Assembly (NCBI GenBank): GCA_016931365.1
Contig: JAFGEY010000193.1
Location: 1-24,376, forward strand
Length of the DNA stretch: 24,376 bases
Reading direction: 5' to 3'
DNA from: Anaerolineae bacterium
GTDB taxonomy: Bacteria > Chloroflexota > Anaerolineae > JAFGEY01
In this document: positions 21,851 through 24,376 of the stretch, in pieces
Layout of the letters: the number at the start of each line of letters is the position of its first letter
Numbering within the stretch: position 1 is the stretch's first letter
Notes under the pieces: model-generated
Database searches by the model: none
The model's input: the letters and a program-made list of their open reading frames with translations, nothing else
What the model was told of the DNA's origin: nothing
Program-made: the position numbers and the translations under genes

Positions 21851-24310
21851 TCACTTGACGACGATATTGATCAACTGATCGGGCACATAGATGACGCGAT
21901 GCACCTGACGTCCATCGCTGTGGCGGCGCACGCCTTCGCAGGCCAGTGCTCGCGCCTGAACCTCAGCCTCAGCGATCCCGGCGGGCACGATCAGCCGATC
22001 GCGCACTTTGCCATTGACCTGCACGGCCAGAGTAACCACATTTTCCACAATCAGCGCTTCCTCCCACACAGGCCATCGTTGCTGGTGAACGCTGTACGCC
22101 TCACCCAAAATCGACCACAATTCCTCGGCGATGTGCGGCACAAAGGGCGCCAGCAGCAAGATCAAAGTGCGCACCGCACCGGCCAGCGCTGCTGTCACGC
22201 CGTTTTGGCGCTGGTACGCCGCCAGCACATTCAGCCATTCCATCAGCGCGGCCAGCGCCGTGTTGAATTTGAACACTTGCACATCCTCGGTGACGCGCCG
22301 GATGGTGCGGTGCCGTTCGGCAGCCAGCGCATCGTCGGGGATCGCGTTCGGATCGATGGGCTGCGCGGCGACCTGGACGACCAACCGCCACATGCGCTCC
22401 AGAAAGCGCCGCGCGCCGACGATGCCCTCCTGCTCCCACACGGTGTTGTTTTCAAACGGAGCCATAAAGAGCAGATAGACGCGCAGCGCATCGGCGCCAT
22501 ATGCCGCGGCGACCTCGTCCGGCGTGACCACGTTGCCCTTTGATTTGGACATGCGCAGGATCATGCCGGTTGCGGCATCCTGGGCGTGCATCACACCTTG
22601 ACTGCGCAGGGCTGGGAATGGCTCACGAAACGGCACGATCCCGGCGTCGGCCATCACCTTGATCCAGAAGCGGGCGTACAGCAGGTGCATCGTGGCGTGC
22701 TCCGCCCCACCGACGTACAGGTCGGGCACACCCCAGCGCGCCAGCGCCGCCGGATCGAACGGCCCATCCGCGTAATGCGGACTGACAAAACGCAAGAAGT
22801 ACCAGCTCGAACAGGCAAAGCCGTCCATTGTGTCCGTCTCACGGCGCGCATCGCCCCCACACCGCGGGCAGGCGGTCTGAACAAAGTCGGGGATGGCGGC
22901 CAGCGGCGAGCGCCCATCCTCGCCCGGCAGCCAGGCGTCGATGTGCGGCAGCAAGACCGGCAGGTCGCTTTCCGGCACGGGCACGGTCCCACAGCACGGG
23001 CAGTACACGATCGGGATCGGCGCACCCCAGTAGCGTTGGCGCGAGATCAACCAGTCGCGCATGCGATAGTTGACCGTGCGCCGGCCAATACCTTTTTCCT
23101 CCATCCACCTGGCGATGCGCGTCCGGGCTTCGTCCGAAGGCAGGCCATCCCACGGCCCCGAATTGACCATCGTGCCCGGCTCCGTGTAGGCCTCGGACAG
23201 CGGCGCACCATTCCAGCCCGGCGGCGCGATCACGATGGGAGTGGGCAGATTGTGGCACCGGGCAAACTCGAAATCGCGCGCATCGTGGGCGGGCACCCCC
23301 ATAATCGCCCCGCCGCCGTAGCTCATCAGCACGTAATCGGCGACGTAAATAGGCACGCGAAGCCCATTGACCGGGTTGATCGCATGCGCGCCGGTGAACA
23401 CCCCGTCGCGCCCGGCCTGCTGTCGATCGATCTCGCTGCGCCGCCCAGACTCATCCACATAGGCCATCACCTCGGCGCGCTGCTCCGGCGCCACAATTCG
23501 CTCGACCAGCGGATGCTCCGGGGCCAGCACGGCAAAGGTCATCCCGTACACCGTGTCGATTCGCGTGGTATACACCGTAAATTTGTCCTGTGTACCGTCA
23601 ACCTGCATCTCGAATTCGACGCCTTCACTGCGCCCGATCCAGTTGCGCTGCATCGCCAGGATGTGCTCCGGCCAATCCAGCCCATCCAAATCGGCCAGCA
23701 GTTCGTCGGCATAGGCGGTGATGCGAAAATACCACTGCTCCAGGTCGCGCTTGTAGACGCCAGCGTGTCCGCGCCAGCACACGCCGTTTGAATCAACCTG
23801 CTCGTTGGCCAGCACCGTCTTGCAGGCCGGGCACCACCACTGTTGCCCCGAAGCGCGATAGGCCAGTCCGCGTCGGTACAGCAGCAGGAAAAACCACTGC
23901 GTCCAGCAATAGTAATCGGAATGGCTGGAGTTGATTTCGCGCGTCCAGTCGTAGGAGCAACCCAGCAGGGTCATCTGGTGGCGATAATTGGCCGCGTATT
24001 GGGCGGTCGTCTCGCCCGGATGGATGCCGCGCTTGATCGCTTCGTTTTCGGCGGGCAGGCCAAAGGCGTCCCAGCCCATGGGGTGCAGCACGGCGTCGCC
24101 GCACATGCGATGGTAGCGCGAGATGACGTCGGTCGGCACGTAATTGCGCCCGTGCCCCACGCTCAACCCCGCGCCGGAGGGATAGGGGAAAAATTCCAGG
24201 CAGTAGAACGTTTTTTGACCGTCGGTCGGTTCGGGCGTCCGGTCGATGCCCGTCTCGGCCCAGCGCTTTCGCCAGCGGGCTTCGATGGTTTGTGGATCGT
24301 AGGTTTTCAT
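21851..24310 (-). CDS. leuS: Leucyl-tRNA synthetase
   Basis: LeuRS charges tRNA-Leu with leucine in the cytoplasm. The 819 residues cover all expected parts. The catalytic start is FFPYPSGAGLSVGHGRNYVP (41-60). The HPMGWDAFGLPAEN block is at about 76, and a zinc-knuckle-like CPAC is at 160-163. The CP1 editing domain has TTRIDT (248-253) and GVPAHDARD (Asp343, Asp346). The KMSKS loop is RMSKSKGN (586-593), followed by the anticodon-binding helices and the C-terminal VQVNGKVRDRL domain. The HIGH motif reads S-V-G-H: its first His is Ser50. The ATG at 24310 follows GAGGAAAACTGGG and begins with the usual Tyr-Asp-Pro segment. The gene is probably translated from an upstream overlapping gene or close to one. 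Confidence 0.98.
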   Translation of the reverse strand: MKTYDPQTIEARWRKRWAETGIDRTPEPTDGQKTFYCLEFFPYPSGAGLSVGHGRNYVPTDVISRYHRMCGDAVLHPMGWDAFGLPAENEAIKRGIHPGETTAQYAANYRHQMTLLGCSYDWTREINSSHSDYYCWTQWFFLLLYRRGLAYRASGQQWWCPACKTVLANEQVDSNGVCWRGHAGVYKRDLEQWYFRITAYADELLADLDGLDWPEHILAMQRNWIGRSEGVEFEMQVDGTQDKFTVYTTRIDTVYGMTFAVLAPEHPLVERIVAPEQRAEVMAYVDESGRRSEIDRQQAGRDGVFTGAHAINPVNGLRVPIYVADYVLMSYGGGAIMGVPAHDARDFEFARCHNLPTPIVIAPPGWNGAPLSEAYTEPGTMVNSGPWDGLPSDEARTRIARWMEEKGIGRRTVNYRMRDWLISRQRYWGAPIPIVYCPCCGTVPVPESDLPVLLPHIDAWLPGEDGRSPLAAIPDFVQTACPRCGGDARRETDTMDGFACSSWYFLRFVSPHYADGPFDPAALARWGVPDLYVGGAEHATMHLLYARFWIKVMADAGIVPFREPFPALRSQGVMHAQDAATGMILRMSKSKGNVVTPDEVAAAYGADALRVYLLFMAPFENNTVWEQEGIVGARRFLERMWRLVVQVAAQPIDPNAIPDDALAAERHRTIRRVTEDVQVFKFNTALAALMEWLNVLAAYQRQNGVTAALAGAVRTLILLLAPFVPHIAEELWSILGEAYSVHQQRWPVWEEALIVENVVTLAVQVNGKVRDRLIVPAGIAEAEVQARALACEGVRRHSDGRQVHRVIYVPDQLINIVVK

Positions 24311-24376
24311 CCCAGTTTTCCTCGCGGCCGCGGCCGCCGATAGGCCTGCGCCGCCAGCGGAGAACGCCGACGATCC
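24307..24376 (-). CDS. Possible 3' end of an upstream gene overlapping leuS
   Basis: A minus-strand frame entering from the right edge stays open for about 22 codons, is rich in Arg and Pro, and ends in a TGA that overlaps the leuS ATG as ATGA. That arrangement is common for coupled genes. However, the other two minus frames here are also open in this very GC-rich stretch, so the reading is weak and no product can be named. Confidence 0.25.
   Translation of the reverse strand, partial: DRRRSPLAAQAYRRPRPRGKLG

Noticed and set aside
22586..23791. 401-codon plus-strand frame inside leuS
   Set aside because: Long but compositionally odd (His, Arg, Pro rich), antisense to conserved LeuRS catalytic and editing segments.
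24325..24342. GC-only palindrome with overlapping NotI-type sites
   Set aside because: Short, in very GC-rich DNA near the window edge; nothing marks it as an operator or attachment site.

Overview
The window looks like a chromosomal segment of an uncultured or little-studied member of the Chloroflexota, probably of the Anaerolineae/Caldilineae side. This is an inference from gene style: an orphan sensor kinase with an N-terminal 7TM module, a surface protein with a TPTP-type stalk and an LPVTG tail, and fused oligopeptide permeases, all in GC-rich DNA. No rRNA marker is present. Every gene I accept lies on the minus strand, so transcription runs from right to left. I saw no tRNA, rRNA, CRISPR array, insertion sequence or phage gene, and no gene-free stretch exceeds 300 bases.

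Read in the direction of transcription, the right end carries leuS (leucyl-tRNA synthetase), possibly overlapped by the last codons of an upstream gene. An intergenic inverted repeat built of 9-nt units follows. A clear sigma70-type promoter then precedes a 7TM/PAS sensor histidine kinase. After a strong hairpin comes a 1190-residue protein that fuses a DppB-like permease, a DppC-like permease, an extra membrane segment and an M28-peptidase-like domain. By eye, that last domain has lost most of its metal ligands. No ATPase, binding protein or response regulator is in the window.

A second promoter shares 28 of 34 bases with the kinase promoter. It starts a tightly packed run of eight genes: a dynamin-like GTPase, an LPVTG surface protein (4-base overlap), a metallo-beta-lactamase-fold hydrolase, an M14 carboxypeptidase, a tyrosine-phosphatase-like protein, aldose 1-epimerase, a nucleoside hydrolase and an endonuclease/exonuclease/phosphatase-family enzyme. 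The run ends at an intrinsic terminator near 7073-7110.

The left third begins with uvrA, whose leader contains a second terminator-like hairpin. A series of small genes follows: GNAT, VOC, a BtrH_N-like protein, an AT-richer Ntn-hydrolase-like gene, GNAT and VOC. The last VOC gene runs off the left edge. These resemble small-molecule modification and resistance functions, but no substrate can be read from sequence.

The strongest candidates for something undescribed are the permease-permease-M28-like fusion and the near-duplicate promoter that ties the kinase/transporter unit to the dynamin/surface-protein operon.
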